A DNA stretch of 64,000 bases, taken from NCBI GenBank assembly GCA_023055355.1, contig JALJCS010000030.1, positions 186,001-250,000 on the forward strand, given 5' to 3'. The notes below the pieces were generated by a model, which saw only the letters and a list, made by a program, of their open reading frames with translations, was not told where the DNA came from and made no database searches. This stretch comes from Agelaius tricolor. Taxonomy: Eukaryota; Chordata; Aves; Passeriformes; Icteridae. Positions 10,517 to 23,215 of this stretch are shown in pieces (positions within the stretch are counted from its first letter, which is position 1; each line of letters begins with the position of its first letter). The translations under genes were made by a program, and so were the position numbers.

Positions 10517-11956
10517 GTGAGACAGTGGGCACACCATCATTCTGAAAGAGCTTTGCACAGTAAACATAGAGGAGGATTAAATATTGAAATGCAGGTGACA
10601 GGAGCTGCCCAATGGACTCTGCTGGTGGAAATCAAATACTAGTCTAGTCTTTTGAAGGCAAATAATTCCTCCCAATGAGGCCAGACAGGCTTGTTTGCCT
10701 TTGAATCTGAGCATGTGGACAGTAGTGGATGGTCTACAGGTTGAAAACAGTGTAGATACTTCTCCTTTTTTTCAATAGTGGCTCAGAAACTGAAAAGGCA
10801 GCTATAAAATGGTAAATACATCCCTACAGATTCAAAAATGGTTGTTCTTAAGTTGCATCTCCACCATAACAACAAATTGTTAGAACTAAAATACAGATGG
10901 GAATTTTATAGCTTCTCAGAAATGAAGCAGGAATTGGCCAATGGGCCTTAGCAGTAGCTACAAGTTTTTCAGCATGAGGCATCTCAAAAGTATTTTAACC
11001 GTACAGAACTTTTCTGTACTTTTGGCCTTTTATCTCAAGGATGCATCAAAAAAAAAAAAAAAGGAAAAAAACCCCAAGAAAAATAAAAAAGAACAAACCC
11101 TACCAAATATATATATATATATTACATGACTAAGATAATAAGCACAATCAGTAACATATATAGAAACAGAACCCAATGTTTTTAACTTTCAACCTTGTCT
11201 TCTCAACACACTCTCGAAAATGGAATTGTTTCCCTATCTGCCTTGAAACATTTTGGAGCAAAAAACACTCTAAGGTCCTGATAGGTGTTTTGGTCAAAAA
11301 TCCCTTCTTCTGGTTTTCTGTCCAGAAGCAGAGTAATGGAGGGGAAAGCTGGTAGCTGGCCAAAGGAGGTAGGAAGAGTAATCATCATCCACAACACTGG
11401 GGCTAAAGAAATTTCCACAGAAAATTACCTGCCTTATTACTTGCTCATGTGGTGGGTTGAAAGCTCAGAATCTGTTGCCATGTTTCCCATCCCTCGAATG
11501 TTCTATTTCACAGAATTCGAGCCCCTCAAACTTCAGTCCTGCCAGAACAGCCTGCCATGTGCTGTCATAGGGGATCTGCTGATGCCCACTGACTCTTACC
11601 AGTCTAGTGCTCGTCACTGTTGCAGATCAAGAACTACTGAATAGTTCTGATTAATGCTCTTAGAGTGGTTGAAAACAAGGAAAGAATGACTAGACATTTG
11701 TATGATCAAATCCCCTGATGGAATAAAAACATGCCAGGACAACAAGCTTAATAAATGTATTCATTGTCATAAGAAGGGAGATGAAGGGTCCAAAAGATTA
11801 CTTGCATACTTACTGTTCTAAATCCCTTGTTATCTGGTAAATTGCAAAGGATGCCCGGCTTTCACCAAAATGCAAATCAGATTAAAATGTGAAGCCTTAC
11901 ACTTTACTGGATATAAAACTTCATCATCCATTTTTAAATCTTAGAGATTGCGATGT
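10517..11956. other. No gene recognised; A-rich run and (TA)n
   Basis: AT-rich sequence. An A-rich tract lies at about 11047-11095, followed by a short (TA)n at about 11107-11121. An 18-base match to 7657-7674 (TGCCAGGACAACAAGCTT) is at 11732-11749. Confidence 0.5.
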
Positions 11957-12556
11957 TGTCCTGGTTTAGGGCAAATTTGGAGGAGAATTTCCAAATTAGG
12001 GCCCCTCCCCGCAACTGGTTCGGGAAGGATTCCTCAGAGAGAAGTGGAACGAACCTGTTTATTTAATAGGCACAGCACCCCCCAGCACGCAAAAGGAACA
12101 ATTCCGGATGACACCGCTCTGAAAAAGATGACAAATTCAGAAAGTCTCTCCTGGGGGGGTGCTCACTCTCTTCTCAGTCCCTCCAGTGCTGCGCCAGCTG
12201 CTGCAGGCCACAAGGTGCAAACTCTCGGTGTTTCCCAGGTCCTAGTCCGGAGCAGGTTCAAAATGGTCAGTAAAAGGAAAGGAGAAATGGTCCAGGAAGA
12301 AATTTGGACAGTTTAGCTAAACTAGCTAATGAGCAAAAGCAAGCAGAAGCGAAGCAAGCAAGAGTGAGAGAGAGCAAAGCGAAAAGCAAAAGCAGGAAAA
12401 GCAAAAGCTGCAGTCTCTGTGTCCCGCCAGGCTGATAAGAAAACCAAAACAAAACATTCCCTCTTCAGAGCCAGTCTTAAAGGTACAGAACATAATATCC
12501 AACATTCACAGAACACATGAATGGGGATACAAGCATCATAATGTCACCCTAGGACA
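11957..12556 (-). mobile_element. Solo LTR, 600 bp (TGTCCTGG family)
   Basis: Starts TGTCCTGGTTTAGGGC and ends CACCCTAGGACA, flanked by a perfect 5 bp duplication GATGT (11952-11956 and 12557-12561). The minus strand carries AATAAA (plus TGTTTATTTAATAGG near 12056), so it is oriented on the minus strand. It is the same family as 25995-27344, 29178-30447 and, in the opposite orientation, 34530-35197. The AGCAAAAGC-rich stretch near 12335-12410 is family-typical. Confidence 0.92.
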
Positions 12557-14450
12557 GATGTATTTCCTATTAATACCTTAATATTAATAAGCTTTAGAGC
12601 TGGAATTCAGAGGGAAAAGAAAGCTATTTTGAATTCATTCTATTCAATCATCTTGTCTGGACTGTCTCTTCCTGCTTTTCACTTCTGAAACTCTGTATGA
12701 AAGGCATAGAGTTCTGGATTAATTCTTTTCAACAGTTTCCCCTGTTATTCTTCTTTCAAGGCAAACCTGAAAAATCCACACTTTCTTTCCCAACCACTTC
12801 TAAAATTCCATTGAGAAGCAAAAAAAAAACCCCATCAAACAACTAAATCTCTGCTCCAATTTGTAGGAAAAAACCCCATGCCATTAACTGCTTTCCTAAC
12901 ATTTTCTTTCTCTTGTATTAATATGGCAACCTTTTCTTGCTTTTATAGATTAGAACCAAATTCTTAAAGCTATAAGGAAACACAGGTTTACTGTAGCTGA
13001 TTCTGAGATACAGTAGTCCAGCAAGGAGTTCAGACCTCAAAAGAAGAGTCTGTACCACAAGATTCAGCACAACGTTGAGACATATTAGCTATTGTTCAAG
13101 AAAAGCCGCCAAAATGAAACTGCTTAGACTTCTATACTATCATGGGTGCCTGCTTCCAGAACCTGACCTAAGTTGCTGGAAACTAGCTGCAATATGACTG
13201 CAAACAATGCTGCGAATGTAGGACATTGTTATTCTTCTCTTCCATTGAAAACCACAAGTGGAGTTGCGTCATTTTCTTAAAAATTCTCTATTTCCTTCCA
13301 AACTGGTAAAATAATGATAAATAAAGTGTTCTGTTCATACAGTTTAAATCTAATAATGTTCAAAATGAAAAAAAAAAAGAAATTCATTCAGATATGGTCT
13401 GCAATAATACAGCCGAGACAAGAGGAACCAGTCTGGCCTACAAAATAAAGTGAAGCAGAATTTGGGAATTTGGAACACCTTACGATGTAATATTTAAAGA
13501 AAAAAAAGAAATAAAATGTAACCTACCCAAACTCAATCAGTGATGCACCGCCAGAGAAAAAAGAACTCATTACTACTAATATTTCTTTCATTCTCAGACA
13601 AGAAGTTAAATTATCCTCTTGAATGCACGGAAGATTGTTGCGAAAGACAGCAGCCTTCTTCTTTACAACATATTCTTCAGAACTCCAGGAGACAAATCAT
13701 TAGAGCGATGAGGCTCTTTCTCTCTGTAAAACTTCCAGAGCATAGCCAATACTATATTCCTTTAGAGATCCTCACCGCCCTGGGCGACTGGTGGATAGTC
13801 TACAGCTCCAGTACATCAGCCAGACGCTCTGCCTTATTTAGCTTGGCTACTGCAGCAAGGACATCATCTCTACTGGCTTTCTATCCAAAATATATGCAAG
13901 GCACAACAAAGAATATACCCAAAACACTGAGCACAGCCTATGGCCTTCAAAACAAAAATCTCACGATGGCAATACTGGATCTTCTGATCCAAACCATCAG
14001 GAAACATTTCTTTAGAGGCGAAAAAAGCTCCTGTTGATTGTACAAAAACTAGTTATGTAAACCAGAGTTGCATGACCCAGTATTTCTATTGAACTGGAAC
14101 TATTTTGATCAATATTATGGATCCATTTCTTTTCAGGGCATTTGGTAAAAAATGTAAAGTATAGTTTAAAAGGAATTATTGGATGCGTACTAAGTACTAG
14201 GGATTAGTTAAGGTGTTGGTTTTGCATGGCTTGGTTTTTGGTGGGGAGGGAAGAAGCCAGCCACAGAAGTGAATCTTTTGTGAAAAGCTCCTAGAAGCTT
14301 CCTCCATGCCTGGCAAAGTGAATCCCTGCTTGGCACTAAGAACAGACATGCTGCTAAGCCAATTAGACAAGCAGTAATATATTTAAGAAGGAAATCAAAA
14401 CTGCGGCCAATTAACTTTTAAGTTTGCTAATTTTTTGGTTGGCACCTCTT
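12557..14450. other. No gene recognised; one 165-codon open frame
   Basis: AT-rich sequence with several short A-runs. A plus-strand open frame at 13540-14037 (165 codons) matches no protein I know. On the minus strand a short segment around 13788-13862 reads AAVAKLNKAERLADVLEL, which looks protein-like but is bounded by stops without good splice signals. A decayed pseudogene is possible. Confidence 0.3.
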
Positions 14451-15107
14451 CTGGTTTGAAAGCAAAACCAGCAAGAGATGCTGTCGCTGTTGCAGTGTGT
14501 GTTTTTGATTGTAATGCAGTTTGAGTAGTCAGTTTGATAATACTTCCTGCTTTGTGCTGTTGGAGCATATTTTATTATTAAGGGATTGTTCCTTTCCCCC
14601 CCATGTTGTTAGTTTTTGCCCTAGTTGTCCATCTCCCCAAAGACCTGCCCTTTTGTTCCCTTTTCCTCCTCCCACTGAATGTCAATCCCTCCCCAAGCCT
14701 GCCCCTTTCTCTAGAAACTTCCCTATCAATTTTATAGTCTTCAAAACCCCATTGGTTTGTTTAAGTTATTCTCCTCCCCTGTAGTCCCCTATTGGCTTAA
14801 ACATTGTATTCCCCGCCTTGTGGTCCACCCCCAGTTGCTCCCAGTGTGTTCAAGATTGTATCCTCCTCTGGGACCTCTCCCCATTTCTAAGTTGATGTAT
14901 GCATTTGGGTCAGTGTCTTTGTGTCCCTGACCCTCCAGGGAAGAAACTCCTTTGGAAAACATACAGAAGACCTCTCCCTGTTCCTTGTCCCTGCCCTCGG
15001 CGCAGTCCTATCCCCAATGCAGTCCACCTGTGTCATAGAGCAGCTGTGCCCTACAGCTGCACCCTGGATTCGCCAGCTTTCTGGGGGCAGCCCACTCTGG
15101 CTGTTGG
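14450..15107 (+). mobile_element. Possible LTR or retroviral fragment
   Basis: It begins with a CTGGTTTGAAAGCAAAACCAG palindrome, as in some avian ERV LTRs, then a long pyrimidine-rich tract. It ends at a sharp change into the next candidate element at 15108. No target duplication could be found, so the borders and the class are uncertain. Confidence 0.3.
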
Positions 15108-15690
15108 TGTCAGGAGCTAGTCGGTCTGAAGAAATCCAGCATGGCAGCAAGACTCCAAGTCAGAAATACAATTTATTAGGAAAAGGGGAAAAACCAAATA
15201 CATGCAATAATACAAAAGAAAAACCACGGACAGAATACAACCTGTCACCCTGCTAGTTAGGGTGGTGGCAGCAGTCCGGATGAAATGGCCTTGTTGAAGT
15301 GGTGATCCTGTAGAAACCATCTGGTAGCTCTTGTCCTCTGAAGACCAGTGGGTGAGGGTGGCCGTTCCTCTAGGAAGCCAGTGGAAAGACTGCTTGTGGT
15401 GTCCCAAAACTCAGATTATATCCAGCTGGGGATGCTTAGCTCCTGCCCCCTGGGCAGAGCATCTTGCAATGGGCTCAAATTGTTCTGAGTCATGCGGTGG
15501 TTCCTTGATTAGCCTTTAAACAGAAATGGCTCCTGCAGGGAGTCATCTCTGAATCATGTGGCAAGACATGGATGGCCCCGTTAAGAGATAAGGAGATAAG
15601 GAAAAAAACGATGCCCCTCCCGGTTTCAGCAGCTCTTGAGGTTGGGAGCAGAAAACATTTTTATATTGTAGCCTAGGACAATACAGGATG
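15108..15690 (-). mobile_element. Possible minus-strand LTR
   Basis: Starts TGTCAGGAGCTAGTCGG on the plus strand. Read on the minus strand it has CTAATAAATTG (a polyadenylation signal at about 15172) roughly 65 bp from that end, as expected for an LTR R-U5 region. Candidate right ends are ...GAAAACA near 15657 or ...CCTAGGACA near 15680. Neither gives a matching target duplication. Confidence 0.35.
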
Positions 15691-17229
15691 AATGCTTTTG
15701 CATTTGCAGGAAGTTTGTGTGGATTTGAAAAGCATCCCTATAGCAGAGGCACAAAAGTATTCTCCTACCCTTTTAAATCATCTTCAAACCAAGCAATTCT
15801 CACAATAAGGTAGCGCATGAATGACTTGCAAGTGAGTTGAAGAAACACGGCAAAGATAAGTAGTGTTCAACTGCAGGGAATCGTGTAGGGACACCATACC
15901 TTTATATACCTTTATATTTTAAATCAGGAAGCATGGATGGACCGTTTTTTTCCCCTTAGTTGACTACAGAACCAGCGGTCCCTTGCGGGAGGGTGTTTGG
16001 ATTCAAGATGACACTGGCAGCTAAGAGCATGGCTACATAGAAGGTGCTACTTTGAGACCAGAACATTCAACTACTTCAAGGCAGATAGGAGAATAGCTGA
16101 CTAGTGACAGCTCTGAGCAGAAGAGTCTGTGGCTTATCCTGTGGGACCAATAGTAAGACATTTCAATTGAAAAACCCCATTCATTTCCAAGGAGCAAACA
16201 TCAGTAAAAATAAAAGGTCAAGTAAAGACACCCTAGTGCTCTTCTTATCAGAAGCATGTTCCTCCATATGAGAGTATTTAGGAAAGGACAGTCCATTCAT
16301 AAAGAAAGGTGTGCCAGTTAGAAAACCTGTAGAACAATACAAGACAAACTCACACAATATACATCCTCAAATGCAAAATGAAGAAATAATCATTTCAAGC
16401 TTCCGTGGAATTAATTGCATTTTATTTGTTCTTTTCATTTCAGCTGCTCTCAAGTTATTTTTTAAGACTGAATTTTATGAATTCAGCAAAGCTCTCTTTC
16501 TGAATGTCTGCATACCCCTATAAAACACTGAGGTGACAAAGAGAACGGCAGTGGAAGGAAACCTGGTCCACCTCCCCCTCCTTGAAGCTTTAGGCCAGTG
16601 AGTGATTAGAATTTAGTCACTTCATTTGCTTTACCAAGAGAGAATGTTTTCCAGCCTTTATCTTGCCTTTTGGAGCTGATTCACTTTGTAGTCATAAATT
16701 CTTGACTCAGTTGGTGAGAAACAATGGCATTACAGCCGTGGATGTTAAAGTGCACTGATGGGAAATGAAGTTTTCATCTTCAGGTCCTTGCTTCAGTAAA
16801 TCTTCCAAATTCATCAGAAAGAAAGTTCCCAACCAGTAATCCCCACTCAAATGACCTAATTCAAATAGTCTGTAGGCATAAGAGGCATCAAGCAGGTGCT
16901 GTCATCTGTTAGCGGAATAGCCAGCCAGTACATGATTGTCTAGTTAGGCGGCAACAATTTTGGAAAGAATTTAGTTTTTTTGTATTGCAAGTGAATGGTC
17001 AATACATTTTATTAGTGGATACGGGTAAAAGAATGTCTTCTGCATCCTTTCAGAGGGGAAGCTTCCCTAGATCTAAAGCTGCTCAGCTCCACGATAGGAT
17101 GCTTTGTCTGAAAAGGGAACTCAAGTCTTTGTCCTTTTGGATTGCTTCCATAGTTTTTCACTCACTCTTCAGGTAGCTGTTAATATGTTCTGTTATCCCT
17201 TGCAAACTTTTATGGGCATAGTCACTGAA
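15691..17229. other. No gene recognised
   Basis: Unremarkable AT-rich sequence. No repeat or exon was recognised with confidence. Confidence 0.5.
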
Positions 17230-17995
17230 TTGGTATGTATTCCATGAAGTCCACAGGCCCTGTTGAGATGCAGCCACAGGTCTCAAGGGTGTTAGCAGAT
17301 GTTATTCTGAGGCCACTCCTAATGATTTTTGATGGATCATAGTGACTGAGGAAAGTGCCCAAAGACTGGATGAAAGCAAATGTCACCCATCTTGGAAAAA
17401 GGCAACTAGGAGGACTTGGAAAAGTACAAGCCAGCCAGCCAGCCAGCGTCATTTTTATCCCCAGGAAGTTGATGGAGCAGCTATTGCTGGAAAGCATTGC
17501 CAGGCACATGAAGGAGGACAAAATAACCTAGTCAGCATGGATTTACCAGGGGAACTTGATGCTGAACAACTTTTTAAACTCCTCTGATGAATCAACTTGC
17601 CCGGTAGATGAAGGGAATATTGTCTGCCTGGGCTTCAGGAAGGTTTTGGACATTTATCTACGTGGCAGCACACATACATCCCAGAAGTGTGCAAAGAGGA
17701 GGGAACCAGTGTCTTTTTCAAGGATGCTCAGTGAAAAGACAAGAGGCAGTAGGCACACACTGAAATACAGGAGATTGCCTGTGCACATCACCAAATGATT
17801 TTTTACTGTGAGGGCGACTGAACCACGGCACAGACTGCCCAGAAAGATGGTGGAGCCTGGATCTTTGAAGACATTAAAAGTACACCCAGATATAATCCTG
17901 GGCAAGAGGCTCTAGGTATCCTGGTTTAAGCAGGGGGGTTGGACCTGGTGAGCCCCACTGACGCCTTCCACTCTCGTTCATTCTGTGCTAGTGAA
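17230..17995 (+). mobile_element. CR1 LINE, internally deleted
   Basis: The segment resembles CR1 reverse-transcriptase-region DNA: GTCAGCATGGATTTACCAGG at about 17532, then GGCTTCAGGAAGGTTTTGGAC where CR1 has a 'leucine-Asp-Phe-Ser-Lys-Ala-Phe' RT motif. The sequence then jumps to a CR1 3' end (GCAGGGGGGTTGGACCTGG and CATTCTGTG at the tail). A central part is missing. A (CCAG)n run lies near 17432-17446. It is highly diverged and the frames are broken. Confidence 0.75.
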
Positions 17996-19448
17996 TTCTC
18001 TTAGAGATGCATTTCAAGCACTGGCATGACAAAGATCTGTGCAGAGAGAGATCCAAATGGACATGGGATCTAAGTTCCTTAAGTAGTGCTCAAGAAGAAT
18101 GCAAAACTCTGGGATAAGTGTCTCTTCCATAACTGAATCCCTTTCACGGGAAAATTCCCCAGCTATAGAAAGATCTTCTGATAGGCATGCTTAAGACTGA
18201 CACTGGCTGAGCAAATTTCTCCCTATGTGTGTTTAAGACCAATTAGGATCTTCACCAAGAGTGTTGTCAACATAGTCACAGAATGTATATTGTTAAGAAG
18301 GGACAACTTACATCAGAATGGCAAATATTGGTCCACAAAATGTATTAATGTATGGGAACTATCTACTTGGGTTGAAAATAAAAAGAAAGAGTTAGTCTTT
18401 ATTTATCAATTCCATCGCAATATTGATGAGGTAAGAAAAAGACCTTAGTCCTTAACCTTCTTAACTCAAGCAAAGATTTTTAAAAATTCCTTGTAAAAAA
18501 TGTATCCTAATTATCAGACTATGAAACAATTTTAGTTGGGAAAAAAGATCCAAAATTGTGTAGATAGTGGTAAAGAAGCCAAGAAAATAGGTAAGAAACA
18601 AAAAGAGAGCAAAAGAGTCAGCTTCAGTCTGCAAGCTCGTTCTAGAAGTAATCTGCTAGAAAAAGGAACCCCCAGTTGAATTTCCAATGGATTCATGCAC
18701 TTGATTCAGTAACTAGTCAATGTAAAAACCAATCCTTTTGTACAACTTCTCCCAGCAACAAAAACCCCAACAGCTTGACACCACCATCATGCCTGTCCCA
18801 GATGTATTTTAAAAGAAATTATGCTTTCTTGAAACTCTATTTGCATAAAAGTTGCAAGACATTGGAGGGATTCTCCACATTCTCATTTCTCCATGTGGCT
18901 TGAAAGTCTATTTGATAAAATATGCAACAAAGCATATGATTTATAAGGTAGGGTAAAATGGATGATTTGGGAATTGATCTCTTGTTGATATTAAACTTCA
19001 TATCCACTCTCTGTGAAGTTTCTAAAAGAAATGATGGAGCTGAGGCATGAATCTGCCACAACAAGTGTTAAGCAAACATACACACTCGCCTTCACATGCC
19101 CCCCTTCTACACACACCTAGGCCCACACAGAGGTCAGCATAGCAGATGATGAACACCTTCTTTGGCACTTCATGAAATCCTGACATGAGGAAGTGTTGAA
19201 ATACAGAGATTTTGTCCCGTGTAGAAACCCATCCCATGTATTTTATGCTGTAATTCTTCTCTCTTTTAAAATTTGCTATCTTCTGCATAGTTTTCATTAA
19301 CCTGTTACAGTAGTGAAAATCACAGATCAAGGTAATTTTGTAACACTTTGATTTTACCCCAAGAGCTGAGGGAAAACTTGCTCCTATACTTGAATCTGAG
19401 TTTCTTCTAGATTCCAACTTTGTTTCTCTACCATCAAGAGTCTCCTGT
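17996..19448. other. No gene recognised
   Basis: AT-rich. A good donor, GATGAG|GTAAGA at 18431, follows an open frame, but no convincing acceptor lies upstream. Confidence 0.45.
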
Positions 19449-19581
19449 GTTGCTGCTCAAAGCCCCATCCAACCTGACCTTGAATACTTTCAGGGATGGG
19501 ACACCCACTACTTCTCTGGGCAACCTGTTCCAGTGTTCCAGCACCCCCACAGTAAAAAAAGTCTTCCTTTCATCTAATATG
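19449..19581 (-). mobile_element. CR1 LINE fragment
   Basis: Reversed CR1 3' sequence: GCTCAAAGCCCCATCCAACCTGACC, then GGGATGGGACACCCACTACTTC and CAACCTGTTCCAGTGTTCCAGCACC. Short and truncated at both ends. Confidence 0.85.
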
Positions 19582-22500
19582 TGTCAGAAGTATTAAATCT
19601 AGGCATATAAACTTTGAGGAAAGGTTTGAAATTCTTTTGATTTGAATCACATTTTCTATGAATACTGACTTACAGATGACTAAAATATGTGGATGGGCAT
19701 TTGAGCTGACACTTTTTGAAAAGGTGCATGGAATTTAAAATTAAAGCCAGTACCATTAAAAGCTTTGTGCGGTTTTGTTTTTCCTCTGGTATTCAAAATT
19801 GCATATATCAAATATCTGTGCTTCATACAAAGCTCTTAGACACTCTCAGAAAAAAGCTTTTCTTTCAGACTAAGTTGCAGTTTACGTAGAACACTAGTAC
19901 GAGTGAAGGTTTTTCTGGGCATAGGGGGAAGACCTTCTCATTGGATTTGTGTGCAGAATGCATTTTATGCAAACTGGAAAATTGATCCCAGCTGTGTTCT
20001 AGTCATCATTCTTACTGCATCAGGCCTGAAGATTCTGTGAAAAGTAGCCTGTGGACCTTGAACATAGCTCATGTGAAACAGATGAGAGGCGATGGAGAAG
20101 TTGAGGGAGAGAATAAAGAGCATATGGCCCAGTACAGACTAACAATTGTTTGGCACCCTTTAAAGGCTGTGTTTGACAAGCAGGGCTGAAGCAGGTCTGC
20201 AAAATATCTGGGAGATCAAAATCCATTGAAGCAAATTGCCCTGGCCAGTCACCTTGCTGCCGATAATTCACTCTCCATAGCAGCTGATCAGGCCTAACAA
20301 TGCTGCTGCAGAAGTATTGTGAAAAAGGTAGGCATATTTTCACAGATGCAGGGGAAAATCCCCTTGGATGATGGTTCCAAGGGATTACTTGATGGAGCAA
20401 GTTATGTACCCTTATCTACCATGCAATATCTAAGTTGGTGAGTTCACTATCTGTCAGCATCACTTTCGAAAATAAATGTTTGATCCACAAAACAATATTT
20501 CATATGTCCTGTCTACCTGCTTCATTTCAACCAATGAATAGGCTACGTTCCACCAGCAAAGGGTTTATGATCCTATGTTTCTTTAAACTGTGATAATTCT
20601 TTATTTTTTTTCTAAATCAGACACTGTCTATTCATAAGATTCAGATGTCCATGGCAGGGGTGTAATTAAATTCACATGTTAAAAAATAACCTTGTTCTTG
20701 TTATCTTTTTATTAAATTACTGACATGTAACATCAGTCTGCGAGCTGAAGAAAACCCCTTCATTTGCTGTTTGCCAAGTATCATCTATGTGATACAAATT
20801 CCAGTTGAGAAATCACACCCGTACATTGCCATGTAGCACTACTAGTAATGCTTTCACAACCTTTTCTTCATCATTAGGTCTTTTGGTGAAGTGAATGATT
20901 AGAACATAAGCAAGGGCATTTGTTCAAGATGCTCCAGAAAGAGCTGTGGTCTGTTCTCTTCTTTGCTGCCTATGTTAGCACTGAGCTGCAAAAAAGGAAA
21001 GATTACTAGGAAAAGTGTTACTTTCAGTCTAAACTTGTAAATGATGTTTGGAATACCCTGTTAAATGACAAGGTGCTCTTTTAAAATATGGCATCTTAAG
21101 GGAAAATGTCAGCTTTAAAAAGGTTTTGAGACAGTTGCTTCTGGAAAAAAAAAAAAAAAAAGAAAAGAATTGGAGGCTTCTAAGGTCTTTAGGCATACTT
21201 TTTTGAAGATTGATTCAAAACACAGTTTCTTCATATAGGAAGAACAGAGGACCATAGATGCAACCCATTTGAAAATGGATTTCTATATGTTTCTGGTTGG
21301 GATTACCAGGCATCATTTCTTGTGACGTCGAGGGACTGCAGTTAGCACTCCAATAATTTCCTTCCCTGAAATTCATCTGCATTTGGTCCTTTTTCCAGAG
21401 TCCCCATTTATTAGTGAAGGTATACTCTATCTATGCATTAGAATATTCCATTAGAGTGTGTGACTCATACTTGCTAGTTAAAATGAGCTGGAGCGGAATG
21501 GATAGTTACAGTTGCGTGTATACAATAGTCTTATTTTGGCAAGTTTTCTTTAGACAATGTTGAAGCAGCACTAGCAACTAGGAAGTACAGCTTGCAGCAG
21601 GGAAGGACACTCTTCTGCTTTCTCAAGTTTCCTGTAGTTAAATAGACGCCAAAAGGCTTTTCCTAGTACTACTACTGTCTTGTAGGAATACTTGATCTAA
21701 TCCTATCTTTGATCAAATTCCTAATGGGTTACTTTTCTACAAGGCAGAACATTTTTCTTTTAATAATATGTATTTTGTAAGGTGGAAACATGAACTTGTG
21801 CACCAGTCACGTGGACTGTACTCCTTATTAAGTTTCACAACCTTCTTTAGAAAATATTGACTGTGTGTAACTTCAAAAGGAGAATTCTGGGCATCTTCAT
21901 TCTATTGATGTAATTGTTTTTCTGCCATGCTGGTATTGTTTTCTATCATTTTTACCAACAGAAATATTTTTCCCTGACACCTATGGAAAAGACCTATGTT
22001 TACTCAACAGTGCAGCGTCAGTACATTGTTTAGAATGATTTCAACATGGTCCCAAACATATGGGACAGCTAGACAGCAGAGGTTAGCAACAGGGAATGGG
22101 AGTAACTTCTGAACCGTTTCAGTAGATTTCCCAGGAAGGGCTTGCTTTCTGCCACTGCAAATTTTCCCAGAGATTTTGTCTGGTGAAGAGTTGCATCAAA
22201 AGAGTATTTTTGCCCAAACCTTGGGGCAAGCTCTGTCTCCGATTTACTAGTGAATGCAAAGAGGGTGAAAGTGCTGCTTCAAAGCCCTCTGTGCTCTTTC
22301 TGTAGCAAGAGGGGGGGTGACCCCAGAAATAAGTTTTGATCTCTCTTCAGAACACAAGGCATGTCATCACCTCATTCATCTTCTTCTGGGACTCATAGCG
22401 TCTTAAGACTAAGAAGCTCTCTTGCTTGCTGAAGTGCGTTCAGCAAAAAAACCTTGTCTCATCAGCAGATTTGAACGCAACTACAGTCGAGTCAATTCCA

Positions 22501-22850
22501 ATGCTGGCAGGGCAATACTCTACCCCACTAGTAACATGCCACTATTAGAAGACTGTGTAAAACTATTTTTGTACAAAGTAATCGGAGGGAAAAATAGAAT
22601 TGGGAAGAACTGCACATTGTTCTGGAAAAAGCCTCCTGCCTCAGTCTTACAGACATCATTTGCTGGTATCATTTTTAATAGTTGGGGTTTTTTAAATTTT
22701 GTAGAAGAAAAAATATTACTACACCTTTATGTTTCCTTAATAGAAGTGCAGCCATTTCTTAATAGAATAGAAGTAAGCCATTTGGATATGTACAAATGGT
22801 CTTTTCAAATACATATGCTATAGCCCACTGTGAAAGTAATTAGCTATAAA
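19582..22850. other. No gene recognised
   Basis: AT-rich with an A17 run near 21145. Open frames of 126 codons (20020-20400 minus) and 133 codons (22422-22823 plus) match nothing I know and lack support. Confidence 0.45.
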
Positions 22851-22879
22851 GAGAAATCTAAAGGTTTAAAAAGATTTTG

Positions 22880-23215
22880 GAAGAAAGTAAGTCTAAGGTG
22901 ATAGAAGAAGAAGAAAACAGCAGTTTTCTTCTGGTGAAAAAAAAACAAAGGGAGGACCTTGTACAGTGGAGATGTATTATTTGACTTCCTGAAAAACTGA
23001 GTAGGTTTGCTATTGCCAATGGTTTTCATTAGGAAGGAAGAGATTCCTTTGGCAAAAAAAAACCCTTCAAACTGACTTGAGAAAAATGTTATGACACTTA
23101 ACTTCACCAATCCTGAAGAAAAATTCTCATCACTTGATCTGGAAATCATGATGGTAATGGAGACAAGGATGTCTAAGCCATGCCATCAGGAACATCAAAA
23201 AGCATTAGAATGCAG
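22880..23215 (+). pseudogene. Possible decayed coding segment ending at a splice donor
   Basis: Two neighbouring stretches read like protein in different frames. One, at about 22900-22967, is acidic and then lysine-rich (VIEEEENSSFLLVKKKQRED). The other, at about 23081-23215, begins EKNVMTLNFTNPEEKFSSLD and runs open into TGCAG|GTAAGA at 23216. Stops separate them. The donor is strong, but no clear acceptor was found. This could be a degenerate exon or a processed copy of a coiled-coil protein, and no family is recognised. Confidence 0.22.

Larger units (their letters stand above)
1..10961 (+). repeat. Long direct duplication, copy A (cut by window start)
   Basis: This block recurs in the same orientation at 53067-64000. 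Alignment by eye holds over the whole length, with stepwise offsets of 53066, 53067, 53052 and 53039 caused by a 1 bp insertion near 289, a shorter (CA)n, a 1 bp loss near 3548 and a 13 bp loss near 5107. I counted roughly three dozen substitutions, which gives about 99.7% identity. Both copies run off a window edge, so the true length and both outer borders are unknown. All repeats inside (solo LTRs, CR1, CCTTGC tract) are shared, so they predate the duplication. A segmental or tandem duplication with a period of about 53 kb is the simplest reading. An assembly overlap or retained haplotype is the main alternative. Confidence 0.97.

Noticed and set aside
20020..20400. Minus-strand 126-codon frame
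   Set aside because: No similarity to any protein I know, and no splice or promoter support. Its length is within what chance gives in 64 kb.
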